Source: Piscicola geometra
Taxonomy: Eukaryota; Annelida; Clitellata; Hirudinida; Piscicolidae
Reading direction: 5' to 3'
NCBI GenBank assembly: GCA_943735955.1
Contig: OX030957.1
Coordinates: 6,719,801-6,783,800, forward strand
Length of the DNA: 64,000 nucleotides
The notes beneath the pieces are model-generated. The model did not search any database. It saw nothing but the letters and a program-made list of their open reading frames with translations, and was not told where the DNA came from. The number at the start of each line of letters is the position of its first letter. The first letter of the stretch is position 1. Position numbers and translations under genes: made by a program. Positions 21,824-32,638 of this stretch are shown piece after piece.

Positions 21824-24103
21824 ATGTTTTCGATAATTGTTTTCTTGATTTTTTTGAGCACCAGACACACGGCGGCTTCCTGTCCTGAAAAGTGTGTCTG
21901 CCTCCGGTCTCGATCGGTGTCCTGCAAGAATTCGAAACTGTCAGAAATTCCTCGAAACTTCGAAAACGCAATCAGAAAGCTCGACTTCAGTGGTAATTCT
22001 CTGACCTACATCAACTCACAAACGTTCTCATTCTTCCAGAAACTAACCCATCTGAGTCTCAACTACAATGATATAGAAGGAATCGCGCAGGGTTCTTTTG
22101 TTGCTACGCCCTTCATGCAGAATCTCAACCTTACCCACAATGCACTCGTTTCGATTGAACGTTACACTTTCACAAATTTGCAGCTCCTCCTTCACCTGGA
22201 CCTCTCACACAACCAACTTATTTCAGTTGAGGAAGCCTTTGCGGATCTGAAAGAACTTTCAAGACTTAATCTCTGCAACAACAAACTCTCAGAGATCACC
22301 GAAAATACATTCAAAGGCTTGACAAACTTGAGGCACCTTTCTGTATGCCACAACAAAATCAAAAACATCCACAAAAATAGTTTTGCTTTGATGGACAAGC
22401 TAATGTACATAGTTCTGAAGGGCAATAAGCTGGGAGGCGTGGAAGAGTTGGACTTTTCATCAAACTATCTTTCCTACATTGACCTTTCAGAGTGTTTTCT
22501 CAGTCGTATCCCGAAAGGACTTCCGAATTCAATCCACTATCTTCAGCTCAGACGCAACAACATCACCCACCTCGACCGGGAAACCTTCGCCGACTGCAGG
22601 TTCACCAGCATCCTGGTGCTCGACGACAATTCCATCAGTGAAGTGGCTCAGGATTCGTTTCAAGGCATGGTTTACTTGCAGCAGTTGTGGCTCAACAGAA
22701 ACCAAATCAAGTTTTTCAATGTTTCCCTTCCTACCCATCTCAAAAGACTTTTTCTTGATTCTAACGAGCTCACTCAAGTCCCTTTTCAATCGTTCTCAAA
22801 CGATACTCACATCAGCACTCTTTCACTAGCTAAAAACCAAATTAGTATTTTGAATCAAGACACATTCAAAAATCTGAAACTTTTGAAAATATGCAATCTT
22901 TCTGGAAACAAAATCAAAACGATCAACAGCATTTCTTTCTTTAACGCCTTGAGACTGACCACTTTAGACCTGTCTCGTAATCCATTTACACACTTTTCGG
23001 GAGCTTGTTTCAGAAGCTTGATTCAGTTGAAAAAGCTTTATCTCGCCTCGATCAGCTCTGTTCGTCCCATTCTCGACTCGACCGCCTTCCAAGGTCTTGA
23101 AAAGGTTGAAGAGTTGCTTTTGGACAGCAGTGCTGGTCTGGTTGAAGCCATCGTCAACGCAGACGAGTTGTTATCTTGTCTCGTTGGATTGAAAGTACTG
23201 AGCATGAGACACTGCAGGTTACCCACCTTGAGATACGACTTCATGGACTTTTTTCCAAACTTGAAACAGATTGAAATCACTAGTAACTTCTGGTGCTGCG
23301 ACAATAAGCTGCTGTGGTTCAAAGAGTGGTTAGAAAACTCTGAATCGGGCTTGAAGGTTTTGTCGGTTGCGGATAATAAGTGTGCGTCTCCAGTCGAACT
23401 GCGAGCCCAATCAGTGAAAGACGTGGAATTAGTTACTTATGAGGACGAAGAGTGTCATAGATCGTCTAACAAACACTTCAGCAACGATGTGGATGATTAC
23501 GAAGACCCCTCCGATGAACTGTCTCTGAGTCGTCTTGAACTTGAATTGAACCCGAACAACGTCAACACCATGCTACACAGCCTGAACCAACTCAATCTGT
23601 TTTCTCCTTTTTTGAGAGATCCTTCGACAAACCCCACCAGAATATTTGAGCCAAAACCTTCCGTAGTTTCGCCATATTTGCGCCATTCCTCCTTAGCCAC
23701 AAGCACCATCAAAGTCAGCAGTTCAATGTTTTCAACGCACAAAGCTTTCGATGGGAAGGCTATAAGACATACATTCCTCAACAGAACTGTTTATGACGAA
23801 TCTTATGTCTCTAGCACTTTTCTGTTGGCAATGTTTCTCGTCATCATCGTCATCCTCTTGGGCATTGTTTTTACTTTCTTAATTCTCTTCCTCGTCATCA
23901 AAGAAATCAAGAAAAACAACAAGAGAGTGGCTTCAAAAGAGTCTGTAATCAAAGGCATGTCCACCCCACCACGTAGCATGACCACGATTTGCTTCAAGAA
24001 GAGTCACGACACCTCTCACCAGCACGTCGTCAACTATGAGACGTGCACGAGCAGGCTCAGCAGTGTGGAAATGCGAAACATAAGTAACCCTCCAAGGGGA
24101 TGA
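21824..24103 (+). CDS. Single-pass leucine-rich-repeat membrane protein, single exon, 759 aa
   Basis: An uninterrupted 759-codon frame. Residues 1-18 are a signal peptide. An LRRNT cap follows (CPEKCVCLRSRSVSC), then about fifteen LRRs of the LxxLxLxxN type from residue 50 to about 470, and an LRRCT cap with FWCCDNKLLWFKEWL and two later cysteines (NKCASP, EDEEC). A Ser/Pro-rich, partly acidic stalk leads to a membrane helix at about residues 664-692 (FLLAMFLVIIVILLGIVFTF), then a basic tail of about 65 residues with no TIR, kinase or PDZ-ligand motif that I can see. There are no Ig or FN3 domains, so it belongs to the simple LRR receptor/adhesion class. The name of the family is unclear. A TATA box is positioned upstream and the intron-free structure is complete. 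Confidence 0.88.
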   Translation: MFSIIVFLIFLSTRHTAASCPEKCVCLRSRSVSCKNSKLSEIPRNFENAIRKLDFSGNSLTYINSQTFSFFQKLTHLSLNYNDIEGIAQGSFVATPFMQNLNLTHNALVSIERYTFTNLQLLLHLDLSHNQLISVEEAFADLKELSRLNLCNNKLSEITENTFKGLTNLRHLSVCHNKIKNIHKNSFALMDKLMYIVLKGNKLGGVEELDFSSNYLSYIDLSECFLSRIPKGLPNSIHYLQLRRNNITHLDRETFADCRFTSILVLDDNSISEVAQDSFQGMVYLQQLWLNRNQIKFFNVSLPTHLKRLFLDSNELTQVPFQSFSNDTHISTLSLAKNQISILNQDTFKNLKLLKICNLSGNKIKTINSISFFNALRLTTLDLSRNPFTHFSGACFRSLIQLKKLYLASISSVRPILDSTAFQGLEKVEELLLDSSAGLVEAIVNADELLSCLVGLKVLSMRHCRLPTLRYDFMDFFPNLKQIEITSNFWCCDNKLLWFKEWLENSESGLKVLSVADNKCASPVELRAQSVKDVELVTYEDEECHRSSNKHFSNDVDDYEDPSDELSLSRLELELNPNNVNTMLHSLNQLNLFSPFLRDPSTNPTRIFEPKPSVVSPYLRHSSLATSTIKVSSSMFSTHKAFDGKAIRHTFLNRTVYDESYVSSTFLLAMFLVIIVILLGIVFTFLILFLVIKEIKKNNKRVASKESVIKGMSTPPRSMTTICFKKSHDTSHQHVVNYETCTSRLSSVEMRNISNPPRG

Positions 24104-27084
24104 AACCCTTCATTTATGAATAAGTCTCATAAAAAAGTGTTCAAAGTGGTCAGGAAGGCTGACTGGCATAATTCAAGAGAAGATATAACAACAGCGGATA
24201 CGGCTGTAAGCACGCCTCCAATATCCAGAACAAACATGCGCTTCTGACACGCTGCACTTTATTGCGCTCGTCAGAGACTTTTGAACTTGTCATTTCAACT
24301 TTTTTTAGTTTTGACGTTGATGGAAATTTGATTTTTATATTTAAAAAAAACAAAACTGAAAAGTTTTAGACAATTTTTATTTTTTATTTGACAACAATCC
24401 TAAGACAGTGCGTACAATCACTAGCAACAACTACAACAAATTCTCAAAACATTTTTTCTCAACATCAACAAGCAACCATCAACGAAAAAACAACCACGAC
24501 ACAAATACGGACTAAGGCAAAAACACCGCCCATGATCTACACACTCTCACAATGACGGGACAGCCCTAATTTCCGTAACAGCATTTGCATGGAAGGTGGC
24601 TTGATACTTTACGCATTTTCAGAGTCTTGCTTTTTCTGCTTCTATATTTTTCATAAAAAACAATCTTTATTGTTTCTCTTTTCAATTTTTTTTAAACGAC
24701 TTTTTTAAAGGGTGACATTTTTTTAGACAACATAAGATAATTAAATAAATAGATTCTACCACTGATTGAAACTAACTTGTCAAAGTAGTCTTAGAGTATT
24801 TTTTGAGAATTTTTTAAAATAATATTCAAATGTATATACTTTTTTTAATTATTTTTAAACTGTATTTCGCAACTATATTTCATGGATTCAGTCGTGATTG
24901 GTTCAAACTTTTATGACTGTTGGCATCCTTCTATTAACCGTTTTTGAATTATTGAATAATTCAATTTAATTTTTTATATATCTATTTCACTTCTGTGTTC
25001 TAAGGCGATGTAAAAAAACATTGAAAATCTGTTAATGCATTTTTTATTCATAAAAATCTGCTGTAAAATTTGTTTAAATATTTTAAACCCAATGTTGTAT
25101 TCTCCTGACTTTTTATTCGCGTATTTGAAGCTTAATGACTCAAGTACACTATTGATTTTGCATGCGTTCGTAAAATATTAAAAGTCTCTAACAGATTTAC
25201 AAATGGCGGTTCATGCATATGAAATGACATGACGATGAATGTAACAATTTGTCAAACGATGCATCATCGCTTCTGCTCCCATCTCGCCCCCCTCCCTGTA
25301 CGCGTCCCAGTCGTTCAAAGCGACTGCGTGCTCAATTTCACGATACGACACAAAAAGAAACAAACGTTTCGACTGAAGCAGCCTCGATCGTGCAAACGTA
25401 AAGACTTTTGTGGATTTTTAGTCTTTCGAGTGTTTGCTTTGAAGTTTTTGGAGTTTTCTAAGTCTATTGCATTATTGTATTTTGTACTAAAACTACTCCT
25501 TGTTTCTGACGTCGAAAATGCTTTACAGGCCCAAGCACCCATCAAATTCATGACAATAAATAATTTTGTCTAATTAATATTATTTAAATTATTAAATATT
25601 AAATGTTATTTAAATTAAAAATTAATATAGACTAAAAAACTGTAATGGTATTTTCAAAAATCAGAAATTTAAAATGTAAAAAATAATTTATACAGACTTT
25701 TCTCATATTCATACATTATTTAAATTAAAATTTCAAATATTTAAAAAGTAACTAACTTTGGCTGAATAATTTTAGCGATTCGTGTGGCAGAATGGTCATC
25801 TTATCTGCGTGCCAAGCCCATGGGAGCAGTCAGAATTGCAATGTCGTTCCACTTGCCGATAGAATGGGCGTTATTGCTGGGCTATGAAACACCTCGGAAT
25901 GCATGATTGTGCACAGTGTGTAATCGAATTTTGTACTCTTTACGACTTTCCATTTCAAATGCTTTTGTCATGTAACATCGTCACTGCTTGTGTGTCTATG
26001 TTAGTTTCAACTTAATTGTGTCAGTCAAGATAAGTCTGCGTATTTGCCTGCTGGTAAAACAAACTTTTTAATTCCTTTGTTTGTCTATCCACAGTTTCTA
26101 ACTTATTTGTTTATCTATCCATAGTTTTTTATTCATTTGTTTGTCTATCCCAAAAAAATTAAATAATTTATTTGTCTCTAACTTCTCAATAAATCCATTT
26201 ATTCCCTCTTCCCATAAATTACCCACTCACCCAATTTTGTTTATTTGACTAATAGCAAAACCAATGAAGAATTTATATTTTTCGCTGGTATGCTGGACTT
26301 TCGGGCGTCTGCAGTGGTATATGGCTTTTCAGGGAGTCGAATTGCGTATTCTCTTTGAAGTTTTTTTCGAAAACAACTAATAAATATAACAGACAAATGA
26401 ACCATGCAAGTTTAACTACAAAAAACTATTTTTAAAAAATCAAATACTATTTGTAAAACTTCTTTAAAATAGGAAAAAATAATATTCACAACGCCATCTC
26501 AAAGTAAATTAATCGGACAGTATAATAACTTTATGCTCTAACACAAAACGGACAAAAAGTTTCTCGAAAACGTAACTTTTCTCTCTTGCAAGAGTTTCTA
26601 CCTTGGAAACACCTGGTCTGGGGGCTCAGGAGATGCATTAGCAAGCATTAGCATACTCCAGTCGCCGTTTTGAACACCCGAGCGTCCCACATGCACTGAA
26701 TATTTTGCTATTACATATTGAACTGTTTTTGAAAGATTTCTGTGCGTTTTGAGTCTAGATTGTAGATTGTTTTTCTTTTTTTTTAGCACAAAAATTTATG
26801 TTATAAATGATGTTCTAAGAAAAAAAAGTTTAATGTTCAACTTTCGATTAAGATGAAGAACGTTCTTAAGGAGATTAAGACTTCAAACAAAAATATGGGA
26901 AATTGGAAAACTTAAATAACCATAAAAACATTATTTTTATTTTTATATTTTATTAATTATAAAATATAAATAATAATTTTTTATAGCTTCTAATTTTATT
27001 TTAAAAATCTGTTAATAATATAGGATTAAAACTCAGCTTAATAAATAGATCTCATTCATTTTAAATGAAAAGTATCTTTAGTTC
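24104..27084. other. Intergenic, AT-rich; one exon-like Cys-rich island
   Basis: About 3 kb between the LRR gene and a hAT copy. A less AT-rich patch at 25250-25550 carries a 114-codon frame of no recognisable family, and 25775-25922 looks like an exon (TTTTAG acceptor, TGT|GTAATC donor) with a Cys-rich frame broken by one TAG. Neither is convincing as a gene. Short direct repeats of TTTGTCTATCC occur at 26080-26150. Confidence 0.4.
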
Positions 27085-28158
27085 TAGAGACCGACCGAAA
27101 TTCAGTTCGGTTTCGGTTTCGGCGCCGAAATTGCCAATTTTCTTAGTTTCGGCAATTTTTCGGTTTCGGCCGAATCTAATTTTACAATCTCGGCAATTTT
27201 TCGGTTTCGGGCGAAAATAATTTTGCAAATTTCGGCTTAATTTCGGTTTTGGCCGAAATGGATCTCATATTTACCGAAAACCCGAAATTTTTATTTATTT
27301 GTGTAGTTTATCTGTTATATCTGTATCTTCAATCGAACTATTAAGTTCGGATTCGATTCTCTATTAGATATCTATTAGTTATCGTGGTTGATTGATTCAT
27401 TATTCGAATAAAATATACAAGTATCTGGAACAACAATCATGTATTTGAAATTTTAGTAAATTGGGATACGTTCAATGATGGTATTTAACAAAACTTTTTA
27501 AGCAAATTCTATTTTTTAAAACATTTGTTTAAAAAAATGTTATTGTCAAAAATAAGTATCTGTATATCGTCAATCGAACTCGAATTATTAAGTTTGGGTT
27601 CGATTCTCATCTCTATTAGACATCTATAAGATATCGTGGTTAATTAATTAATGGGTGAAATAAGACTAATTGTTCGAATAAGATATACAAGCATGTGGAA
27701 TTCTAGATATCCATTTTTTGAAAAACACTATATATAAGTCGAAAAAACGAGAAGATTTGGCTTCGATTAATTTATTCAAAAATAAATTGTGAGAATGTCG
27801 TTGAATCCTATTTGGAAGTTTTTTTACAAAATGTCAGTCTGACCAAAGCAAAGCCTGTCAACAACAAAAAATGTTTATAGTTGAAAAACTTTTATTTTTT
27901 GGCTTAAAATATACGCTTGTTTGGATTTACTTATTAAACTGGCATTGTCATCGTTAAATACTATTTTTTAATTTTAAATAAAAGTTGGAAAAAATTTCGG
28001 TTTCGGCTTCGGTTTCGGCCGAAAATCTTATTACAATTTCGGTTTAATTTCGGTTTCTGCCAAAAATTGATATTCAATTTCGGTTTAATTTCGGTTTTGG
28101 CCGAAAATGTGATTTTAATTTCGGCCGAAATAAAAATATCTGTTTCGGTCGGTCTCTA
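27085..28158. mobile_element. Non-autonomous hAT-like element, TTTCGG family, copy A
   Basis: The ends are inverted repeats TAGAGACCGACCGAAA / TTTCGGTCGGTCTCTA. About 150 bases inside each end are packed with TTTCGGTTTCGGCC repeats in both orientations, typical of transposase-binding subterminal repeats. The middle is AT-rich and related to copy B (36432-38052), including AGATTTGGCTTCGATT and the TATCGTGGTTGATT segment. No clear 8-bp target duplication flanks this copy. Confidence 0.8.
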
Positions 28159-28189
28159 GTTCAAAGAAAGAATCTATATTAACAATTAT

Positions 28190-28375
28190 GGCGAGCGGGT
28201 TGGCTTAGATGGTAAAGTCGTTGGACCTGCAACTTAAAGGTCGCCAGTTCGCATCCCTGCTCAGCCAACCGTGAGCTATCATATACCTAGTGTATATGAT
28301 GCGGTGTTTCACGACTTATGTCGTGTGGGTGGCGCCTCAGTTGCGTGCCTTGGCGCATTATAAATTCTTATTAGT
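28190..28375 (+). mobile_element. tRNA-derived SINE
   Basis: A tRNA-like head has an A box (TGGCTTAGATGG at 28201-28212), a TGCAA anticodon-loop-like sequence and a B box (AGTTCGCATCC, about 28246-28256). A non-tRNA body follows (GTGGGTGGCGCCTCAGTTGC) and an AT-rich tail. The head resembles tRNA-Cys/Ala-like SINE heads. Part of the body recurs near 52285. It is not a functional tRNA: the stem pairing is incomplete and the body is fused to it. Confidence 0.75.
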
Positions 28376-29408
28376 TTTATTTTATTATTTTTTATTATTT
28401 AATTCTTCTAACGAAAATATATTAGCTATTGGTCATTTTATTTTATTTGTAATACTCTCGCATACATAAAAAATGAATAATTAAGTTTTTCAATAAATTT
28501 AAAACAATAAGTCACTATTTAATACTTTTGGAAAGTAAAACCAGTTATTATTGTTTCAATAAATCAAATACTGACATGGAGTCATGGGTGTCTGCACATA
28601 TGGGCAAGGAAGGCACTTTCCCCTTTTTGAAAAACTGACATTTATTTTTTTTAATACAAAATTTTGCCATTCACCAAATAGGACTATAAAATACATCTAA
28701 AAGTCAACAATTGATTTTTTTTTAATTTTTCAAAATCCGAATTAACTTGCGTTGATCGTTTGTCTAAAGTAATAAAATAGTTTACTGCAACTGAGAATAA
28801 TCAATTTGTTCTTCTGTAGAAAATGTCTTTTAATAACGAACAGATCTATTAACAAAATTATCGATGCATATATTAAATAGTGAATATAAACTTTTTTCTG
28901 TATAACCCGTAATATTACGTTTGAGCATTTTTTCACATAAAATGTTCTTCTATTTAATTTTTGACTCAGACAAAAAAGTTATGACAGGAAATTTAGGGAA
29001 GTAACTTGGTGGCTATAAACACGAGATTGTTTAGTGAACTATTTACATTTTCCATAAAGTTATTAGTATTTTAAATCATTCGTACTTCATTCGAATAAAT
29101 TAAATTAGTTATTTTATTATTATTAATGATTTGTTAATGGTGTTTATTTACAATCCAGAAATTTCATTAAAATATTGAAAAATTTTGAAAATTATTGCTG
29201 GAATTTTCATGATTATATAGAATTTAAATCATTTGTTTTATTTAAAACATTTTAAATTAAGTTTAACGCTATAGAGAAGTTAGTTGTAGATTTAGTTTTA
29301 GTCTTTAATTTCATGTGTTATGTGATCGCTAAAGAAGCCTTGTAAAAGTTTTTAAAATTATTTCACACGAATTAAAATTATTTAAAAGGTTTAAATATAA
29401 TTGAAGTT
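28376..29408. other. AT-rich upstream region of TAF1A
   Basis: About 1 kb of AT-rich DNA with no coding potential or recognised repeat. The promoter of the following gene should lie here; no TATA box could be singled out in this composition. Confidence 0.5.
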
Positions 29409-30821
29409 ATGGACGAAGAAGGGAGAGAAGTTTATCTAAAGATACTGAAGATGCTAGTAGCAAAGGACAGAAATAAGAAGATTGTAAATGAGGAGTGGAA
29501 TAGTTATTGGGAATGGTATTTAAAATTCAAGGGTTTACACAAATGTCCAGTTTTGATGGATGGCAGCCACTTCTGGACTTCGAAATGTTTGAGTTCCAAG
29601 GATTGTCTGTGGCTCACCCTGAGAGAGTGTCTACTGAGCCATCGCTGGAAGCAAGCATTGGACACTTTGATATTGCTTGCTGATACTCCCGTATATAGAA
29701 GCACCTACACGATCCCAAGAGTTGCAATGGAGCTCATCTTCCAAATGGGCATGAATCATGAAATGTTCAATAAAATGATAAACACTTCAAAAGATAGTCT
29801 TAAAAATGTAAGCAAGAAAGAGATAACGCTTGATGCTTTTTTGTTCAGTCTAGTGACCAAGTTTTCAGAAGGCCTAGACCCTTCCAACACCAGTGTGCGC
29901 TTGTTTGCCGAGCTTTCAAAGACTCTGAAGGAGGGAATTCGACGCACTCAAAACTATCGCTTCTACAACTCATCCAGTGAACTGCTCAACAACCATCTCT
30001 TCGATGATGTGTACAAAGGCTTGGCTGCTTATGCAAAGTGGTTGCTAACGAGGATCGAGTTGGATGGCATGGGCAAGGAGTTGAGTGAGGAGCGGGCAAA
30101 GCTGCTCGAGATCTTGCAAGTGCAGTTTAAGGAGGCGACAGAGCACTTCTCAAGAGGGGTCGAGGAGGAGGGTCACTGGAGCTCTTTCGTGGCCAAAGTG
30201 GTCGAGATGGTGGAGTACCAGGCAGGGGTTGAGGAGGACAAAGAGCTGCTTTTGCGGGCTGAGTTGGTGATGCAGATCTACCTCAAGAAGCAGCCGCAAG
30301 ACCTCGCATGCAACAAGATGCTTCACGCCTTCTACTTGCGACATCCAGACCTATTTCCAGTGCACAAGCGAGTCAAATTGCTTCGTGAAATCGTTCATTT
30401 TTCTCCTTCAGATCCTTTGGCCTTGAAGCTGGTGAAGGAGGAGGAACAGGTGGGCAAGAAGGTGAGGTTGTTGGTGACTTACCTGCACTACCACAAGGAA
30501 CACCATAAGGCCTGGATGATGCTCGTCTCAGTGCTGCAGGCCAGCCTCACCATCGACAAGGACAAGCAACTCGTCACCAAGACCCTGCAAAGCCTCGTCA
30601 GCCAGAGGGAACTGCACAAAAGCATGTTTTTCTTCAGCCCTGCATGGAGTGTTGTCAGTAAGCTGGTGGTGGTGAAGGCGATTGTGGCCTGTTTGTTGAT
30701 GGGCAGGAAGTGTCCTATGTACCAGGGAGTCAAGAAGCTCATTCAAAACATGCACACTAAACCTTCACTGCTCCATTTGTTCAAATCCGTCAAACATTCC
30801 TCCTACAACATTGAAATGTAG
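29409..30821 (+). CDS. TAF1A: TAF1A, RNA polymerase I-specific TBP-associated factor (SL1/TIF-IB subunit)
   Basis: A single-exon 470-residue frame, close to the roughly 450 residues of vertebrate TAF1A (TAFI48). It is entirely alpha-helical in character, with TPR-like helical repeats. Recognisable family segments are WKQALDTLI after the N-terminal third, YKGLAAYAKWLL, WSSFVAKVVEMVEYQAG (vertebrate WDPFVKSYVEMLEFYG) and KAIVACLLMGRKCPMY near the C-terminus (vertebrate KAFVAGLLLGKGCRYF). TAF1A acts in the nucleolus, helping SL1 recruit Pol I to the rRNA promoter. GC content is higher in the second half than in the flanks. A polyadenylation signal follows at 30901. The start is the first ATG of the frame. 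Confidence 0.8.
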   Translation: MDEEGREVYLKILKMLVAKDRNKKIVNEEWNSYWEWYLKFKGLHKCPVLMDGSHFWTSKCLSSKDCLWLTLRECLLSHRWKQALDTLILLADTPVYRSTYTIPRVAMELIFQMGMNHEMFNKMINTSKDSLKNVSKKEITLDAFLFSLVTKFSEGLDPSNTSVRLFAELSKTLKEGIRRTQNYRFYNSSSELLNNHLFDDVYKGLAAYAKWLLTRIELDGMGKELSEERAKLLEILQVQFKEATEHFSRGVEEEGHWSSFVAKVVEMVEYQAGVEEDKELLLRAELVMQIYLKKQPQDLACNKMLHAFYLRHPDLFPVHKRVKLLREIVHFSPSDPLALKLVKEEEQVGKKVRLLVTYLHYHKEHHKAWMMLVSVLQASLTIDKDKQLVTKTLQSLVSQRELHKSMFFFSPAWSVVSKLVVVKAIVACLLMGRKCPMYQGVKKLIQNMHTKPSLLHLFKSVKHSSYNIEM

Positions 30822-30900
30822 CCTTAAAATAGATTTTATTTTATACGATTTTGTATATAACAAATGTTTAATTAATTTTTTGTATATTACAATTGTTTTC

Positions 30901-30906
30901 AATAAA
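30901..30906 (+). terminator. Polyadenylation signal AATAAA after TAF1A
   Basis: AATAAA followed by a GT/T-rich stretch (GTGTTATCCGTGTCTTTC), 80 bases after the TAF1A stop codon. Confidence 0.7.
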
Positions 30907-32638
30907 GCGTGTTATCCGTGTCTTTCTTAACCTCTGGTCATTGCTATAGCGGCTGCCAAGATCAACCTAACAGAACGTTAGAAATACTATTAAGGTGTCC
31001 GAAACGTCTGGTATTTCCCGGTAATATTAAAACGATCGATTGAATCAAATGGGCGTTTCTAGACCCGAATAAAAGAGAAGCAGTTATTATTTTCTTAATT
31101 CACTAAAAAATGTTTGCATCACTTAACACAAAGACAAAACTATTATGCTTATTATTGATTTAAAACGTTAAATATATATATATATATTATTTAATAAATT
31201 AGTTTATTTACATAATATACAGAACAAACCTTCATTTACATAATAAAGAGGAAAGATTATTCTTTAAAAAGAAGCTTTTGGGGTAACTGGCAAACTTCAC
31301 ATATAATTTTTCAATAAGTTGATTTTTTTTCTGAAACAATGAATGCTCAACATGGCCAATCCTTTTCACTAACATGGCTTTTTAGCATGAACGGCGATCC
31401 TGGGGGTTCTCGGGTCCGGACTCCCCCCCCCCCCTTTTTTCATTTAAAACATCTTTAAATTAGTTTTTTGATGCGAATATAATCGTCAAACATGGCATAA
31501 AAGAGAATTTTTACATAGTAATAAATTGTGAGTATGTGTAGTTATAGTTATAGCTATCTAAAAAAAACTATTCATTGCTTACTTAAATATTCGTGTCAAA
31601 ACAGACGGTTAAAATTTTTTTGAATGAAGGGAAGAAAGGCCTGGATCCCAGGACCCCCCGAGGATCATCCATGCTGTGAGGACCCCCCCCAAGATTTGCA
31701 GCAGATCGCCGCTCCTGCTTCTTAGCCATTGAAATCTATATTCAGAGTGTCCGCGTGTCTCTTGCATTTTTTTTAAAATTTTAGTTCACCGAAGGAAACT
31801 AAATGAACTAAATGAACGTTCTAGGGTGCTGGTAGTGCAAGTAAGAATGAGTTCAAATAATAATGACCAAACCAAATTATTTATCAGGGTCAAGGTTTGA
31901 ATGTGTTACAAATAATTATAAATAATAATAAGTTTGTTGAGTTCTACGAAACCTTGAAAAATCTTTTTATCCGGAGGACTTTTTATCCGAGGACTTTTTA
32001 TCCGATGACTTTTTATCCGGAGGACCTTTTATCCGTTTACCTATAAGAACAAGCTCGTTCAAGTTTGGAGACTTTATGATCTTTTATATTTCTCCGCAAA
32101 GATTTAAATTTTGAATATTAAGAGACCGATATAATTCGTTTATTAATAACTCTATGCTAGTGGAGATTGGAAGTTAAAATCAAAAATTTTAAAATAAATA
32201 AATTTTAAGTTGAGCTTAATAAAGGACACAGATTCAAAGATAGTTTTTTTAATTAAAATATTTGAAAATTTTTTGTACTCATCAATAAATCAACTCAAAA
32301 AGCATAAAAACATGATGATTATTGAATGTTATTATGATTAATCAACTAAATGTTCAATGTGTATAGGCTTCAAATACCATCTCCAATCATCTTCATGTTA
32401 AAATATAAACGAACAAACACTTAAAAAGCAACATCTTATTTTAAATGCAGCATTTTAATCCTATAAACTATATATTTGAAAAAACCAGTCTCAAAAGCAC
32501 TACTGAAATACATTTACGATCCTCAGTAAAAACTATTCTTAGAATAAAATCCAAACACATTCAGACCTTTCCAAATGTTTTACATCCCAAACCCTCCTAA
32601 CTTTAAACTAGTTTCATTGAAACTGTATTATAAATGTT
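30907..32638. other. Intergenic with a hAT MITE and a short tandem repeat
   Basis: AT-rich spacer between convergent TAF1A and the small-peptide gene. It holds the MITE at 31386-31717 and, at 31966-32038, about four copies of a 16-17-base repeat GACTTTTTATCCGGAG. Nothing else was recognised. Confidence 0.6.
31386..31717. mobile_element. hAT MITE, CATGGGCGGCGATC family, copy 1
   Basis: Ends CATGAACGGCGATCCTGG / GATCGCCGCTCCTG, flanked by 8-bp direct repeats CTTTTTAG and CTTCTTAG (7 of 8 match). The interior shares GTGTAGTTATAG and a TTGCTTACTTAAATA block with the copy at 36251-36408. C-runs lie beside both ends. Length 332 bases, no coding capacity. Confidence 0.75.

Noticed and set aside
25229..25573. 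114-residue frame as a possible secreted protein gene
   Set aside because: No signal peptide at the start, no domain, an overlapping frame on the other strand of similar length, and no promoter or splice support.
28190..28270. Functional tRNA gene
   Set aside because: A and B boxes are present but acceptor-stem pairing is poor and the sequence continues into a SINE body with an AT-rich tail.
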